NCBI RefSeq assembly: GCF_000987775.1
Contig: NZ_LAHO01000003.1
Span: forward strand, 294,947 to 358,946
Length of the DNA stretch: 64,000 nucleotides
Source of the DNA: Arsukibacterium ikkense
GTDB lineage: Bacteria; Pseudomonadota; Gammaproteobacteria; Enterobacterales; Alteromonadaceae
Direction: 5' to 3'
A program made the translations under genes and the position numbers. The notes under the pieces are model-generated. The model saw nothing but the letters and a program-made list of their open reading frames with translations, was not told the origin of the DNA and did no database searches. Positions 55,019-63,219 of the stretch are shown piece after piece. Numbering within the stretch: position 1 is the stretch's first letter; the number at the start of each line of letters is the position of its first letter.

Positions 55019-56005
55019 CTAAGCCAGGCTCCTGCGCTTGCGCATTATTACCAGAAAAAAAACACTACCCAGCACTGAGGTAATAATACCTAAAGGTATT
55101 TCCTGGGTTAACAGGGCACTACGGGCCAGATTATCAATCCAGACCAGAAATAACGCACCAAATACCGCGCACCCCAGTAGCAGCGGCACCGCAGTTACCC
55201 CAACAAAGTAACGCACCAGGTGCGGGATCATCAAACCAACAAAAGCGATTCCCCCACATTGCGCCACTATACAAGCAGTGACCAGCGCCGTTAGCAGCAG
55301 CAAAATAAAGCGTAAACGGGTGGGGTTAACGCCCAGCGTCTGGGCACTTTCGTCACTGAGCAGCAGTGCATCCAATTGCCGGCGCAGCATTAAGGCCACC
55401 AGCAACAATACCGTCACCGCCGGCGCAATTAATCCGACACTGCCCCAATCAGTGCGGCTTAAACTGCCCATTAGCCAGAAAATTACTTTGTTGGCGGCAA
55501 ATGGCTCAGCAAAATACAAAATAAAACTACTGATCGCACTTAGCATAAACGACACCGCCACCCCGGCCAGCAGGGTCATTTCTATTTTGCGCCACTGCTT
55601 GCCCACACACACCAGAAATACCAGTGCCACTGCAAATAATGCGCCTAAAAATGCCGCCAGCGCCAGGCTTAACATGTGGGGTGGCAATAAAATACTGGCG
55701 ATAGTGGCGCCCAGGCCAGCACCCGCCATTAAGCCAAACAGATAGGGATCGGCCAGCGGGTTACGACTGGCATTTTGCAACACGGCACCGGCGATGGCCA
55801 GGCCCGCGCCCACCAACATGGCACAAATTAAGCGTGGCAGCCGCACCTGCCAGACAATAGTGCTGGCCAGCGGGTTTTGCTGATTACCCAGCAACGCGTG
55901 CCATACTTCTGTTACGGTTAAACTGGCGCTGCCAATCGTCAGGCTGAGCAAGCCACTGGCCAGCAAGGCTAACAACAATAAGCTCAGCGTTACAGGTTGC
56001 TTCAT
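55019..56005 (-). CDS. btuC: Cobalamin ABC transporter permease BtuC
   Basis: The 328-residue FecCD-type permease has about ten membrane helices and the family motif RLPRLICAMLVGAGLAIAGAVLQ near 52-74, plus LADPYLFGLMAGAGLGA and GGIAFVGLMIPHLVR close to the coupling helix. It forms the membrane channel with BtuD. Its ATG overlaps the btuD stop (4 bases). Heme or siderophore permeases share the fold, but adjacent btuF and cobO support B12. Confidence 0.9.
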   Translation of the reverse strand: MKQPVTLSLLLLALLASGLLSLTIGSASLTVTEVWHALLGNQQNPLASTIVWQVRLPRLICAMLVGAGLAIAGAVLQNASRNPLADPYLFGLMAGAGLGATIASILLPPHMLSLALAAFLGALFAVALVFLVCVGKQWRKIEMTLLAGVAVSFMLSAISSFILYFAEPFAANKVIFWLMGSLSRTDWGSVGLIAPAVTVLLLVALMLRRQLDALLLSDESAQTLGVNPTRLRFILLLLTALVTACIVAQCGGIAFVGLMIPHLVRYFVGVTAVPLLLGCAVFGALFLVWIDNLARSALLTQEIPLGIITSVLGSVFFLVIMRKRRSLA

Positions 56006-56787
56006 AGCGGTGTCTCGTTGGCAAAGAAGGTAATTTGCAGTTTGCCATGCAGCGGATGAACCTTCACCTCGCAGGGCAACTGAAATACCCGGCTGAGCTG
56101 TTCGCTGGTTAACACCTGCTCCGGGCTGCCAAAAGCCAGCAACTGCCCCTGATGCAACAAGGCAATTTTATTGCAGTAGCGGGCTGCTAAGTTCAGATCA
56201 TGCAAACAGGCCAGTACCGTTTTACCCAGGCCACGGCTAAGTTGTAAAATTTGGTGCTGATATAACACATCAAGATGGTTAGTCGGTTCGTCCAGTAATA
56301 GCAATTCAGCTTGCTGCACCAATGCCCTGGCCAGATATAACCGTTGCAACTCACCGCCCGACAGGGTTTCCACTAATGCCTTGGTTTTATCCTGCAAGCC
56401 AAGTTGGCGCAGTGCCAGGGCAATTTGCTGTTCATCAACACTGGTGTTGCCGTCAAACCAACCTTTATGCGGCAGCAAGCCCATGGCGGCAACCTGATAA
56501 ACTGTTAACGCAAACACCGGCGGACTTACCTGGCTGACACTGGCAATTTTACAGGCGCGTTGCCGGCTGCTTAATTTATGCAACGGCCGTTGCTGTAACA
56601 AAATATCACCCGAACTTAATGGCTGGGTGCCATTGATCAGTTTTAACAAACTACTTTTACCGGCGCCGTTGGGGCCAATAATACCGATAAAGTCGCCTTT
56701 ACTGGCGCTGAAACTCACGGGCGCAACGATGGTTTGACCCGCTATGCTCAGTGAGGCTTGATTAAGTCGTAACAACGCCGGGGGCAA
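56002..56787 (-). CDS. btuD: Cobalamin ABC transporter ATPase BtuD
   Basis: The 261-residue ABC ATPase has Walker A GPNGAGKSS (about 36-44), signature LSGGELQRLYLARAL, Walker B LLLLDEPTNHLD and the H-loop His in CLHDLNLAARYC. It powers BtuC. The start is TTG 56787 with AGGAG 6 bases upstream, and no in-frame ATG gives a standard N-terminus. It opens the btuD-btuC-cobO-btuF operon on the minus strand. Confidence 0.9.
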   Translation of the reverse strand: MPPALLRLNQASLSIAGQTIVAPVSFSASKGDFIGIIGPNGAGKSSLLKLINGTQPLSSGDILLQQRPLHKLSSRQRACKIASVSQVSPPVFALTVYQVAAMGLLPHKGWFDGNTSVDEQQIALALRQLGLQDKTKALVETLSGGELQRLYLARALVQQAELLLLDEPTNHLDVLYQHQILQLSRGLGKTVLACLHDLNLAARYCNKIALLHQGQLLAFGSPEQVLTSEQLSRVFQLPCEVKVHPLHGKLQITFFANETPL

Positions 56788-56817
56788 ACGCAGCTCCTGA
56801 ATTTTCCTGATTAAACA

Positions 56818-56844
56818 ATACTGCCGGCATAATGCCGGCAGTAT
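56818..56844 (-). terminator. Near-perfect 27-base hairpin upstream of btuD
   Basis: ATACTGCCGGCAT (56818-56830) pairs completely with ATGCCGGCAGTAT (56832-56844), one base apart. It lies 31 bases upstream of btuD, after the upstream small gene. On the minus strand it is followed by TGTTTAAT, a poor T tract, so it may end the upstream transcript. No cobalamin riboswitch box was found in this 118-base gap. Confidence 0.55.
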
Positions 56845-56905
56845 CTGCGGTTAACCTTTTTACTCTGACAGCGCCCCCTGACAACAGGTGCCGCTACAAC
56901 CAGCC

Positions 56906-57283
56906 CTAGTCTAAACTGGCCAACAGGGTTTTGTCTAAGCCGTCTTCGTTTAATATCTTCACAATCGCCAGACAATGATCCAGGGTAAAGTCGCCTTCAC
57001 TTATCTGTTCATTTAACATGGCACGGCGGCGCAACACAATCTGCGCAACCTGCTGGCCATCACCCAGTTTGGCATGCAATTTATCCAGCCAGGGGTACAG
57101 TTGTTTTTCGGCATCATACGCTGCCTGGCGCACCGCAGGATGAAAATCCTGGCAGGCATTTATATTCAACAGATAAAAATTTAAATAACCGGCTACGGTT
57201 ATTAATTTATAATCCTGGGTGTTTGCCTGCACAGGTGCAGTTACAATCAACGCGGCCACTGCGGCACCTAACCATTTTTTCAT
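56906..57283 (-). CDS. Small periplasmic protein of unknown function
   Basis: From ATG 57283 the product is 125 residues starting MKKWLGAAVAALIV, with a signal peptide cleaved near VQA-NTQ. The mature part is helical, with two Cys (NACQDF and DHCLAI) that could form a disulfide, and contains YLNFYLLNINACQDFHPAV. No family is recognised. AGGGA lies about 9 bases before the ATG, so the longer frame from 57397 is not used. It precedes the B12 genes, but the intervening hairpin argues against a shared role. Confidence 0.75.
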   Translation of the reverse strand: MKKWLGAAVAALIVTAPVQANTQDYKLITVAGYLNFYLLNINACQDFHPAVRQAAYDAEKQLYPWLDKLHAKLGDGQQVAQIVLRRRAMLNEQISEGDFTLDHCLAIVKILNEDGLDKTLLASLD

Positions 57284-57404
57284 TGTTATTCCCTGCCATC
57301 TGTTGCTAATTATGCTAACCAATCTAAACAGAAAATAGCTTTTTTGCAATCTTGCTGCCAAAAAAACCCATTGAACGCTCAGTGCCGAACATCTCAACCG
57401 CTCG

Positions 57405-57695
57405 CTACAGCATGGTCGCTCTTTCTGTCAGGCAATCATCAGAGCCGGTGGCAAATTCGCGGCAAACCCAGGGCCGCTGTTCATATATCGTACAACGGTA
57501 TGTCTCGCGATCCAGTGCCGAACACCAGCCATCGGCCAGGCGCAACATGGTTTGCCCACCCCAGTCATCCACGGCAATATGCTGAGCAGGCACCCCCGTA
57601 TCAGAAATAATCATCACCTCCAACCGGCAGCAGCAGGCCTGGCAACTGGCGCAACTCACGGTAGTAGCAGGTAAATTTGTAATTTCGATATCCAT
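57405..57695 (-). CDS. YkgJ family cysteine-cluster protein
   Basis: The 96-residue protein has the cysteine pattern of the YkgJ/zinc- or iron-chelating cluster family: CASCQACCCR near residues 15-24, then WCSALDRETYRCTIYEQRPWVCREF with three further cysteines. It may bind iron-sulfur or Zn. Function is unknown. The 113-base gap to yihY holds nothing else I can recognise. Confidence 0.8.
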   Translation of the reverse strand: MDIEITNLPATTVSCASCQACCCRLEVMIISDTGVPAQHIAVDDWGGQTMLRLADGWCSALDRETYRCTIYEQRPWVCREFATGSDDCLTERATML

Positions 57696-57808
57696 TAAGC
57701 CGGGTTACTCATGGCAGCCTTGAAAGTCGGCATCATACACGCTTTCGACGGGCAGTTGTTCGCTTAAACCTTGCCAATTTTTTTTCCACGCGAGATTATT
57801 CACTATCT

Positions 57809-58744
57809 TCAGGTTTGCTCGTCTTCGATTAACTCCCTGTGCACACATACTGCAGTGCTTTTGGGACGGACGCTCTTGCCTCTGCCTTCAAGATGCGCCC
57901 GGGTAAAGGCCGCTCCAAACAGCAGAATCATTGAAGAATAGTTCACCCAGAGCAGCAGCAGAGCCAGTGATCCTGCAGCGCCATAGGCCGATGCCGTCGC
58001 AGTATAGGCCAGGTAGGTAGAAATCAGCGAGCGGCCCAGTGTGAACAACACGGCACTGATAAAGGCACCGAGCAGAACATCTCGCCAGGACAATATTACA
58101 TCAGGCAATATCTTAAACATGGCCGCGAACAGCAGCGTAATCACAAGCAGCGACAGCACTAATTCCAAACCCACCATTGCAAAGCCAGGGATCGGTAGCC
58201 ATTCTTCAGCGAACACCATAATGCTGCGCAAGGCCACTGACAACAGCAGTGACACTAACAGAATAAAGCCAATAGCCAGAATGATCGTCAGCGACAGCAG
58301 GCGGCTTTTGATAAAAATCCACAGGTTATTCCTGGCAGGACGAGGCGCAACGTCCCAGATCTGGTTCAAAGACTGCTGCATTTGTGCAAACACCGTAGTG
58401 GCACCAATTATAGTGGCAACGATACCGATCAGCGCCGGCCAGATACCACTCTGGTCTATTTGCGAATTGATCACCGCCGTTTGCACCACGCCAGCCACTT
58501 CTGCACCCAGGGTACCTTCAAGCTGCGCAAAAAGTTGTCCCTGCACAGCGCTCTCGCCTAAAACCAGCCCAACCAGCGCCACCACCACCACCAGGATTGG
58601 CGCGATAGAAAACACAGTGAAAAACGCCAGCGCTGCCGCGTAAATAAAAGCCTGGCTAGCCAGCCAGTTGCGGCCAGTGGCTCCCAGAATGCTGAACCAG
58701 TGCCTTAGCACAGCAGGGAGTTTGTGGTAACTATTAAAAACCAT
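57809..58744 (-). CDS. YihY/BrkB family inner-membrane protein
   Basis: From ATG 58744 the product is 311 residues with six membrane helices. It has the family core ASQAFIYAAALAFFTVFSIAPILVVVVAL near 30-60 and the later TSAVLFTLGRSLISTYLAY and GAAGSLALLLLWVNYSS. It was once annotated as RNase BN, and its true role is unknown. GAGG lies 11 bases before the ATG. The 34-residue extension to 58846 is Arg/Cys-rich and unlike the family. The upstream gap includes a 14-base palindrome, TCCGGCATGCCGGA (58777-58790). Confidence 0.87.
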   Translation of the reverse strand: MVFNSYHKLPAVLRHWFSILGATGRNWLASQAFIYAAALAFFTVFSIAPILVVVVALVGLVLGESAVQGQLFAQLEGTLGAEVAGVVQTAVINSQIDQSGIWPALIGIVATIIGATTVFAQMQQSLNQIWDVAPRPARNNLWIFIKSRLLSLTIILAIGFILLVSLLLSVALRSIMVFAEEWLPIPGFAMVGLELVLSLLVITLLFAAMFKILPDVILSWRDVLLGAFISAVLFTLGRSLISTYLAYTATASAYGAAGSLALLLLWVNYSSMILLFGAAFTRAHLEGRGKSVRPKSTAVCVHRELIEDEQT

Positions 58745-58855
58745 ACTCGAAAATACCTCGATGAGTCCGTGTCTGTTCCGGCATGCCGGATACGGGCTGC
58801 GTGCAGTGTGTAGCGACCGCCAGAAACGCGGGCAACTTGTTACCATGGTTAGACA

Positions 58856-59653
58856 TTATGTCGCAGGTGTGCCAGCTGAACCAGCGAGAATACCGCCGTC
58901 AACATTTATCTCCGTTCCTGTTAAATAGCCAGACTCATCTGAAGCCAACATAACAGCAACACAGGCTACTTCTTCGGGTAAACCGAAACGCTTAAGCGGT
59001 GTATCTTGAACAAAAGCGGCCATATTAGCCTCACGCTCTGGCCCATTACCCAGCATCGGCTCCCACATAGGCGTCAAAATTGCAGCAGGGTGAATTGAAT
59101 TACAGCGCACTTTCAAATTCTGTTGTGCACAGTACAAGGCTACACTTTTAGTATGATTCCGCACACCTGCTTTACTAGAAGCATAGGCTGCAGCAGTTGG
59201 AATACCGACGATACCAGAACGCGACGATATATTGATAATGGAACCCTTACCCGTGGCGCGCATGGCTTTAATAGCGTACTTACACCCTAGAAAGACACCA
59301 TCGAGGTTTGTCTCATGCACCTTGCGCCAGGACTCTATGGTGGCATTCTCTGGATCATGCGGTACAAAACCATCTTCAAAACCAGTAATACCAGCATTGT
59401 TTACGACAACATCAAGTCGACCATGCGCTTCGATTATTTTCCCTGTCAATTTTTGCCAATCTTCCTCATGGCGAACATCCAACAAAGCAAAGCAAGCAGA
59501 TTGGTTGAGAGATGACGCAACTTGCTGCCCATTGTCCTGATCAATATCCGTGACATAAACAAAAGCACCTTCCGCTGCAAAATGCCGAGCAATCGACTCA
59601 CCAATACCTTTAGCAGCTCCAGTGACTAAAGCAACTTTTCCTTCGAGTCTCAA
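58856..59653 (-). CDS. SDR family oxidoreductase
   Basis: The 265-residue protein is a classical short-chain dehydrogenase: NAD(P) motif TGAAKGIG (about 11-18), NNAG (about 87-90), catalytic Ser in NISSRSG, Tyr-x3-Lys in AAYASSKAG, and the C-terminal VDGG. The Asp after the second beta-strand (VTDIDQ) favours NAD over NADP. The substrate is unknown, perhaps a hydroxy-steroid or cyclohexanol type. The start is TTG 59653 behind AGGAGG, spaced 8 bases. It lies downstream of the Coq4-like gene. Confidence 0.9.
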   Translation of the reverse strand: MRLEGKVALVTGAAKGIGESIARHFAAEGAFVYVTDIDQDNGQQVASSLNQSACFALLDVRHEEDWQKLTGKIIEAHGRLDVVVNNAGITGFEDGFVPHDPENATIESWRKVHETNLDGVFLGCKYAIKAMRATGKGSIINISSRSGIVGIPTAAAYASSKAGVRNHTKSVALYCAQQNLKVRCNSIHPAAILTPMWEPMLGNGPEREANMAAFVQDTPLKRFGLPEEVACVAVMLASDESGYLTGTEINVDGGILAGSAGTPAT

Positions 59654-59741
59654 AATTATTGCCTCCTGTGTTAGCTTGATAAATTACCCAGATAATGAAC
59701 ACGAAAAAAATTACTGCAGCTAAAACAGCTAGTTTATACAT
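59610..59741 (-). CDS. Possible 43-residue membrane peptide overlapping the SDR gene
   Basis: ATG 59741 is preceded by AAGGA at a good distance and opens a 43-codon frame starting [10 protein letters not shown], with one strong membrane helix (residues 2-22) and a short tail. It overlaps the end of the Coq4-like gene by 13 bases and the first 44 bases of the SDR gene, in other frames. It could be a real coupling peptide or an accident of the AT-rich gap. Confidence 0.3.
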   Translation of the reverse strand: MYKLAVLAAVIFFVFIIWVIYQANTGGNNFETRRKSCFSHWSC

Positions 59742-60184
59742 AAATCGGTCCTTAGTTTAACTAGCTGCACGGGGATAATTGATACGACATCGATACCAGA
59801 TAGCTTCTTTGCGCTTTTGCCACGTTTAATCTCTGCCCTCATAATGTCGCGTTTTGAAGGAAAGACGATAAAACCTAGTATAAATAAAACCTTCCCTGCG
59901 AAGGTTGAATTTTTATTTCCCCACATAAAAGATTGCAATTTTAGTTCTTCTGTCACAGTTGTTCCGTAACCTAGAAGCGCGTGATAGGTGTCATGCACTT
60001 CATATTTCGGTAAATAACCAAGATTTCTTGAGTGCAAGAATCGATGTAGTTCTTTCCCCAAAGTTCCCTCTTCAAGATTTTGTAGTTCATCAAGATCGTA
60101 GGGCCAAGGCTCCGGTCTTCTAAATAGGTTTAGGAACGGTACACTCCATCCAATTAATTTTGCTACTATTCGATGTCTATTCAT
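59729..60184 (-). CDS. Coq4-like protein
   Basis: The 151-residue product resembles ubiquinone biosynthesis protein Coq4. EVHDTYHALLGYGTTVTEE contains His64-Asp65-x2-His68-x11-Glu80, the HDxxH-x11-E zinc or divalent-metal motif of that family. Preceding ELHRFLHSRNLGY and later LQSFMWGNKN are also reminiscent. Eukaryotic Coq4 acts in coenzyme Q ring modification, while bacterial homologues of this size are uncharacterised. The N-terminus has a short hydrophobic segment. Its neighbour is an SDR enzyme. The function is inferred from the motif alone. Confidence 0.7.
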   Translation of the reverse strand: MNRHRIVAKLIGWSVPFLNLFRRPEPWPYDLDELQNLEEGTLGKELHRFLHSRNLGYLPKYEVHDTYHALLGYGTTVTEELKLQSFMWGNKNSTFAGKVLFILGFIVFPSKRDIMRAEIKRGKSAKKLSGIDVVSIIPVQLVKLRTDLCIN

Positions 60185-60477
60185 ATATGCCAGTTTTGAT
60201 ACAGCTGCGCCTGATCCATCATTATCGCCTAACCTAAAGACCCAAATTACGAAGTTAAAGAAGACCCCATACCCACCCTCAGCTTGTAAACGTCAATGTT
60301 TTTGGGAGTAATAGTAATCAGTACTATGTTTTAATGTACACAATCGTCAGGATCGACCGCAGGACAGCGTAGACAGTCCCGCGGTAGCATTGCACATATG
60401 AATTAAAAAACGATCCAGCCAAATGCGATAGCGCGAAATGACCGGAAACTTAAAACTGGTTACTAGCGGAGCTGTAT
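60185..60477. other. Noncoding gap with a hairpin
   Basis: No gene is seen in this 293-base gap. It holds an imperfect 9-10 bp stem around 60356-60385 (ACCGC-A-GGAC / GTCC-C-GCGGT with a ten-base loop). It also has CGCCTAACC at 60223-60231, which looks like one attC end but has no partner at a workable distance. Confidence 0.4.
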
Positions 60478-60666
60478 CTACTGACTTTCAGGTAGCTTCG
60501 GGACTAGCGCCAATATCAATGTCGCAATAGGCCCTAAAATTAATGAAACTAAAAACCAAACTAAACCGCTACGATTTTTGCCCTGAGCCAGTACGGCATT
60601 AATTAGCATTAACGTTCCCCACCCGACAAAATATTGCTTACCAACCTCAATGTAATCTGGACTCAA
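60478..60666 (-). CDS. Small two-helix membrane protein in an integron-like cassette
   Basis: The 62-residue product starts at TTG 60666 (MSPDYIEVGKQYFVGWG), five bases after AAGGAG. It has two membrane helices, about 12-28 and 35-55, joined by a charged loop QGKNRSG. The frame stays open to 60765, but that part runs through an attC-like site and has no good ribosome site. No family is recognised. It is the leftmost gene directly following an attC-like element. Confidence 0.65.
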   Translation of the reverse strand: MSPDYIEVGKQYFVGWGTLMLINAVLAQGKNRSGLVWFLVSLILGPIATLILALVPKLPESQ

Positions 60667-60689
60667 AAGAATCTCCTTTTTCTTGTTTC

Positions 60690-60764
60690 TGCTAACGAGC
60701 CTGTAGAAAAACCTGATGAGCACACTGCATTTGCCCCGGCTTTTCTGTTTATTATTTGTTAGCA
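60690..60764 (-). repeat. attC-like site 1
   Basis: On the minus strand the element runs from GCTAACAAATAAT to CTCGTTAGCAG. The outer arms GCTAAC and GTTAGC are complementary, and the inner arms CAGAAAAGCC and GGTTTTTCT also pair. Length is about 75 bases, in the normal attC range. It separates the 62-residue membrane gene from the 40-residue peptide and serine-hydrolase genes. Confidence 0.7.
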
Positions 60765-60789
60765 ACTTTGCATGCTTTTGGTAGGAATA

Positions 60790-60912
60790 TCAAGACAAGA
60801 TTTGTCGCTTTTGGATTGGAATATCCCTTTGTCTCTCAGCATCTTCAATAACACGATGCTCAGTTGCAAATACTGGATTAGCCAACAAAAAGAGCAGAAC
60901 CAGAAGTTTCAA
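60790..60912 (-). CDS. 40-residue secreted peptide
   Basis: TTG 60912 follows GGAG by six bases and opens a 40-codon frame: MKLLVLLFLLANPVFA, then TEHRVIEDAERQRD and a basic end. The first 16 residues form a textbook Sec signal peptide with an Ala-x-Ala-like VFA cleavage site. The mature part would be 24 residues and highly charged. No family is recognised. It lies 25 bases after the serine-hydrolase stop, inside the same cassette-like unit, so the two may be co-expressed. Confidence 0.55.
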   Translation of the reverse strand: MKLLVLLFLLANPVFATEHRVIEDAERQRDIPIQKRQILS

Positions 60913-60937
60913 ATGTATCTCCAAAAAGCTTAACGCT

Positions 60938-62008
60938 TCAATCAGCTGACGCGTTAACGATCGGCTGCATTGGTTTGTGAGCTCTTAAATTTGTAGGTTT
61001 AAGTTCTTCCGAAATTGACGCCTTAAGTTCGTTTAATAATTTGTATAACGTCGATTTATTGCCATCACTAGACATTAAAATAAATATATTCCCAGAGTTA
61101 AAGTCATGGTGTTTAATCGTATGGTGGCTGGGATTTGAGCCATCATGCTCCCAAGTGACCAAAGAACCATTATCGTCGACGAAGAATTTGCCAAAATCAA
61201 AGTAAGCTCTGTTCGTCTGCCCCGACAAACTATCGCCAGGCAATGCCTGTCTCAATTGTTCTGTACTTAGTAATGAGCCATTCCACAACGCATTTTCAAA
61301 CCTAAACAAGTCCATCGGCGTTAAGTAGATAGTTAAACCTGCCATATTTGTAGGGAAGTCACCTGAAACCACAGTTTTAGATACGTGCTCATTTTCGGTT
61401 TGATGAAACGCATGTGTCATGCCCGCTACTTTGAAAATTGAAGAATCAACGTAGTCTGCATAGCTTTGTCCAATGATACTTTCGACTATCAGAGCGCGAA
61501 CAACGACGTTCAAATTTGTATACTTGTAGCCAGTTCCAGGTTCAAAAACCAGCGTTCCCTGCTGGATCTGCTGAATCGCATCGGCCGTATTAATGCCCTC
61601 TTTCCACTTTACATCAGGTAAGCCTGATGTGTGAGTAAGTATTTGCTCTATGGTTATTTTATTGGCCCAAGCAGGCAATCCATCAACGTATTTTGTAATG
61701 CTGTCCTGATACTTCAGTTTGTTTTTTGCAGCAAGCTGCATAATAGAAACCGTTGTAAATTCTTTTCCCACAGAACCCGGACTGAATAAGTGATTAGCGG
61801 TAAGTGGGATTGTTTTTGCTGGATCGGCATAGCCAACACTTTTCTGAAAAAAAGTCTGGTCTCCACGTCCAACCACTATCGTGCCGTTGAAACTTGTTTC
61901 CAGCACAGTTTTTTCAATTCTATCCCAGTATTCGTTACTCAAGGCTTCTTTTGCACACACGGGTAAAATTAGAAAAAAAACATTTAAGAATAGTAAAAGT
62001 AACTTCAT
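60938..62008 (-). CDS. Secreted class C beta-lactamase-like serine hydrolase
   Basis: From ATG 62008 the product is 356 residues with a signal peptide ending near VCA-KEA. It has the Ser79-x2-Lys82 motif (SVGK) after SPG, the Tyr-x-Asn motif in YKYTNLN, and HTSGLPD, all typical of the beta-lactamase/D-alanyl-D-alanine-peptidase-like serine hydrolases. An HDGSNPS segment late in the protein takes the place of the third motif. Such enzymes act as esterases, peptidases or peptide hydrolases, and resistance activity cannot be inferred. It sits between two attC-like sites. Confidence 0.85.
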   Translation of the reverse strand: MKLLLLFLNVFFLILPVCAKEALSNEYWDRIEKTVLETSFNGTIVVGRGDQTFFQKSVGYADPAKTIPLTANHLFSPGSVGKEFTTVSIMQLAAKNKLKYQDSITKYVDGLPAWANKITIEQILTHTSGLPDVKWKEGINTADAIQQIQQGTLVFEPGTGYKYTNLNVVVRALIVESIIGQSYADYVDSSIFKVAGMTHAFHQTENEHVSKTVVSGDFPTNMAGLTIYLTPMDLFRFENALWNGSLLSTEQLRQALPGDSLSGQTNRAYFDFGKFFVDDNGSLVTWEHDGSNPSHHTIKHHDFNSGNIFILMSSDGNKSTLYKLLNELKASISEELKPTNLRAHKPMQPIVNASAD

Positions 62009-62027
62009 AGTAGGTCCATTTTTATCA

Positions 62028-62110
62028 GCTAACGCAGTGTACACGGGCGACAAAAACGCGCCAGCGGGTTGACGCCGCAGCCAGCGCGGTTTGCTGGCGT
62101 TTGTTATGCC
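62028..62110 (-). repeat. attC-like site 2
   Basis: The minus strand runs from GGCATAACAAACGCCAGC to GTGTACACTGCGTTAGC, about 83 bases. TAACAAACGCCAGC pairs with GCTGGCGCGTT. The central block with CGTCAACCCGCTGGCG closely resembles that of site 4. It abuts the stop codon of the 131-residue lipoprotein gene, as attC sites do. Confidence 0.85.
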
Positions 62111-62505
62111 TAGCCCTGACCATATTTAAGACCGATTTTATCAATGATAATAGGAATTTGCGATGCAAACCACTCTTTCTCGTTGACTCCAAATGTCATT
62201 TTTTGTCCATTTAACCGGTAGTTATAAACAATAGTCTCTTGGTGTTTTTGCACCGAGAGCTGATGCTTTCCGAGGTTATCTGAAACAACGAACTCGAGCT
62301 GCGCACCTTTAGGCAGAAATAACAGTTCTGTTTTTTCTGAGTTAAAACGAATTTCGTTTTTTATAGCAAGAGTTGGGGCAGTGATATTTAAGAAGAAATT
62401 TTCTTCATCTATTGTTTGGCGATGTCCGGGCAAAGTAACGCATGCCGAAATAACAAAACTTACGCCAGCTATAAATAGCAGTCGAAACTTAATAAATACT
62501 GACAT
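62110..62505 (-). CDS. Small lipoprotein in an integron-like cassette
   Basis: The 131-residue product has a signal peptide with lipobox VISAC (Cys22) and a beta-rich remainder with LLFLPKGAQLEF and YRLNGQKMTF. No family is recognised. AAGG lies upstream of the ATG. Its TAG is directly followed by attC-like site 2. It shares its cassette-like unit with the decayed acetyltransferase gene upstream. Confidence 0.75.
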   Translation of the reverse strand: MSVFIKFRLLFIAGVSFVISACVTLPGHRQTIDEENFFLNITAPTLAIKNEIRFNSEKTELLFLPKGAQLEFVVSDNLGKHQLSVQKHQETIVYNYRLNGQKMTFGVNEKEWFASQIPIIIDKIGLKYGQG

Positions 62506-62540
62506 TTACTTTGCCTTTTTCACTGTTGTTGTTCCTGAGA

Positions 62541-63074
62541 CTATCGGTAATTTGCGCGAGCGACGTAGACATCGACGCCTGTCGAATCGAATAAGGACGC
62601 AGGCAGCGCTCGAAGTACGCTGTCCTTGGGCATGCTATAGGCTGAAACCAACACATCCGCGCTTGCATCGGCGTCCTCCGTACCAGACGCTCAAACGACT
62701 TCAACGTCGGGGTTGCCGGATGCCTCGAGTGGCACGTCATCACGCACCATAAACGGGAAGTCCACCGCGTAGGCAAGGCCTAGATCGGCTGCGATGCCGT
62801 CAAGTGCCTTGCCAGCCTCAGGGAAGATAATGGTGAGAAACGGAAGTTGTCGTTCAAGGCACGAATTCAACATGTGCCGGAAGTGACCGTGGTCAGCGCC
62901 GGCCCCAACAATTAGCATATTCATGTCAGCAACCGCTTCGTTGCACAAGGCCAACTGCAGACCGGGTCGAGCGGCCGCCTCGTAGCGTGCCGCCTCGCCG
63001 AGAAACATAGTGACAGCGTCATTCGTAAGACGGCGCAAGACTGACTCACTCAATGGTTTCGATGCTGTGTTCAT
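62541..63074 (-). pseudogene. GNAT acetyltransferase gene broken by a nonsense codon and 3' loss
   Basis: The frame opens at ATG 63074 and encodes 127 residues ending DVPLEASGNPDVEVV before TGA at 62691-62693. The same frame continues for 49 more codons (ASGTEDADAS ... YVARANYR) to TAG at 62541. The joined sequence reads like the N-terminal half of a GNAT family protein. A one-base CGA (Arg) to TGA change is the simplest cause of the first stop. The acetyl-CoA-binding core expected afterwards is missing. The gene is GC-richer than its neighbours. Confidence 0.65.
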
Positions 63075-63129
63075 AGATCTCTCCCTATTCTTTGGAGTTT
63101 GCGATTACTCGTACTCGGCACTATATGCC

Positions 63130-63215
63130 GCCTAACGCCGCGCAAATGGGTGTGCGACCACAGCGTGGTTGGCAACTCTGCGACCGAAGCAAGCGAATGT
63201 TGCGTATTGTTAGCC
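63130..63215 (-). repeat. attC-like site 3
   Basis: The minus strand runs from GGCTAACAATACGCAAC to TTGCGCGGCGTTAGGC, about 85 bases. GTTAGGC is an exact GTTRRRY core site, and TACGCAA pairs with TTGCG near the ends. Its inner arms around CCACGCTGTGG are also symmetric. It lies a few bases after the 195-residue secreted-protein gene, in the correct orientation. Confidence 0.88.
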
Positions 63216-63219
63216 TTTA

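Noticed and set aside
56845..56905. Cobalamin riboswitch upstream of btuD
   Set aside because: No B12 box or conserved core is visible and the gap is too short for the usual aptamer.
58845..58865. GTCTAAC after the SDR stop as an attC end
   Set aside because: No matching core site or symmetric arms were found downstream.
60185..60290. A fifth attC-like site near CGCCTAACC at 60223
   Set aside because: Only one end is present. No complementary TAAC/GTTA partner lies within 60-140 bases.
62489..62776. A 95-codon minus-strand frame
   Set aside because: It is an out-of-frame shadow of the broken GNAT gene with atypical Cys/Met/Arg-rich composition.
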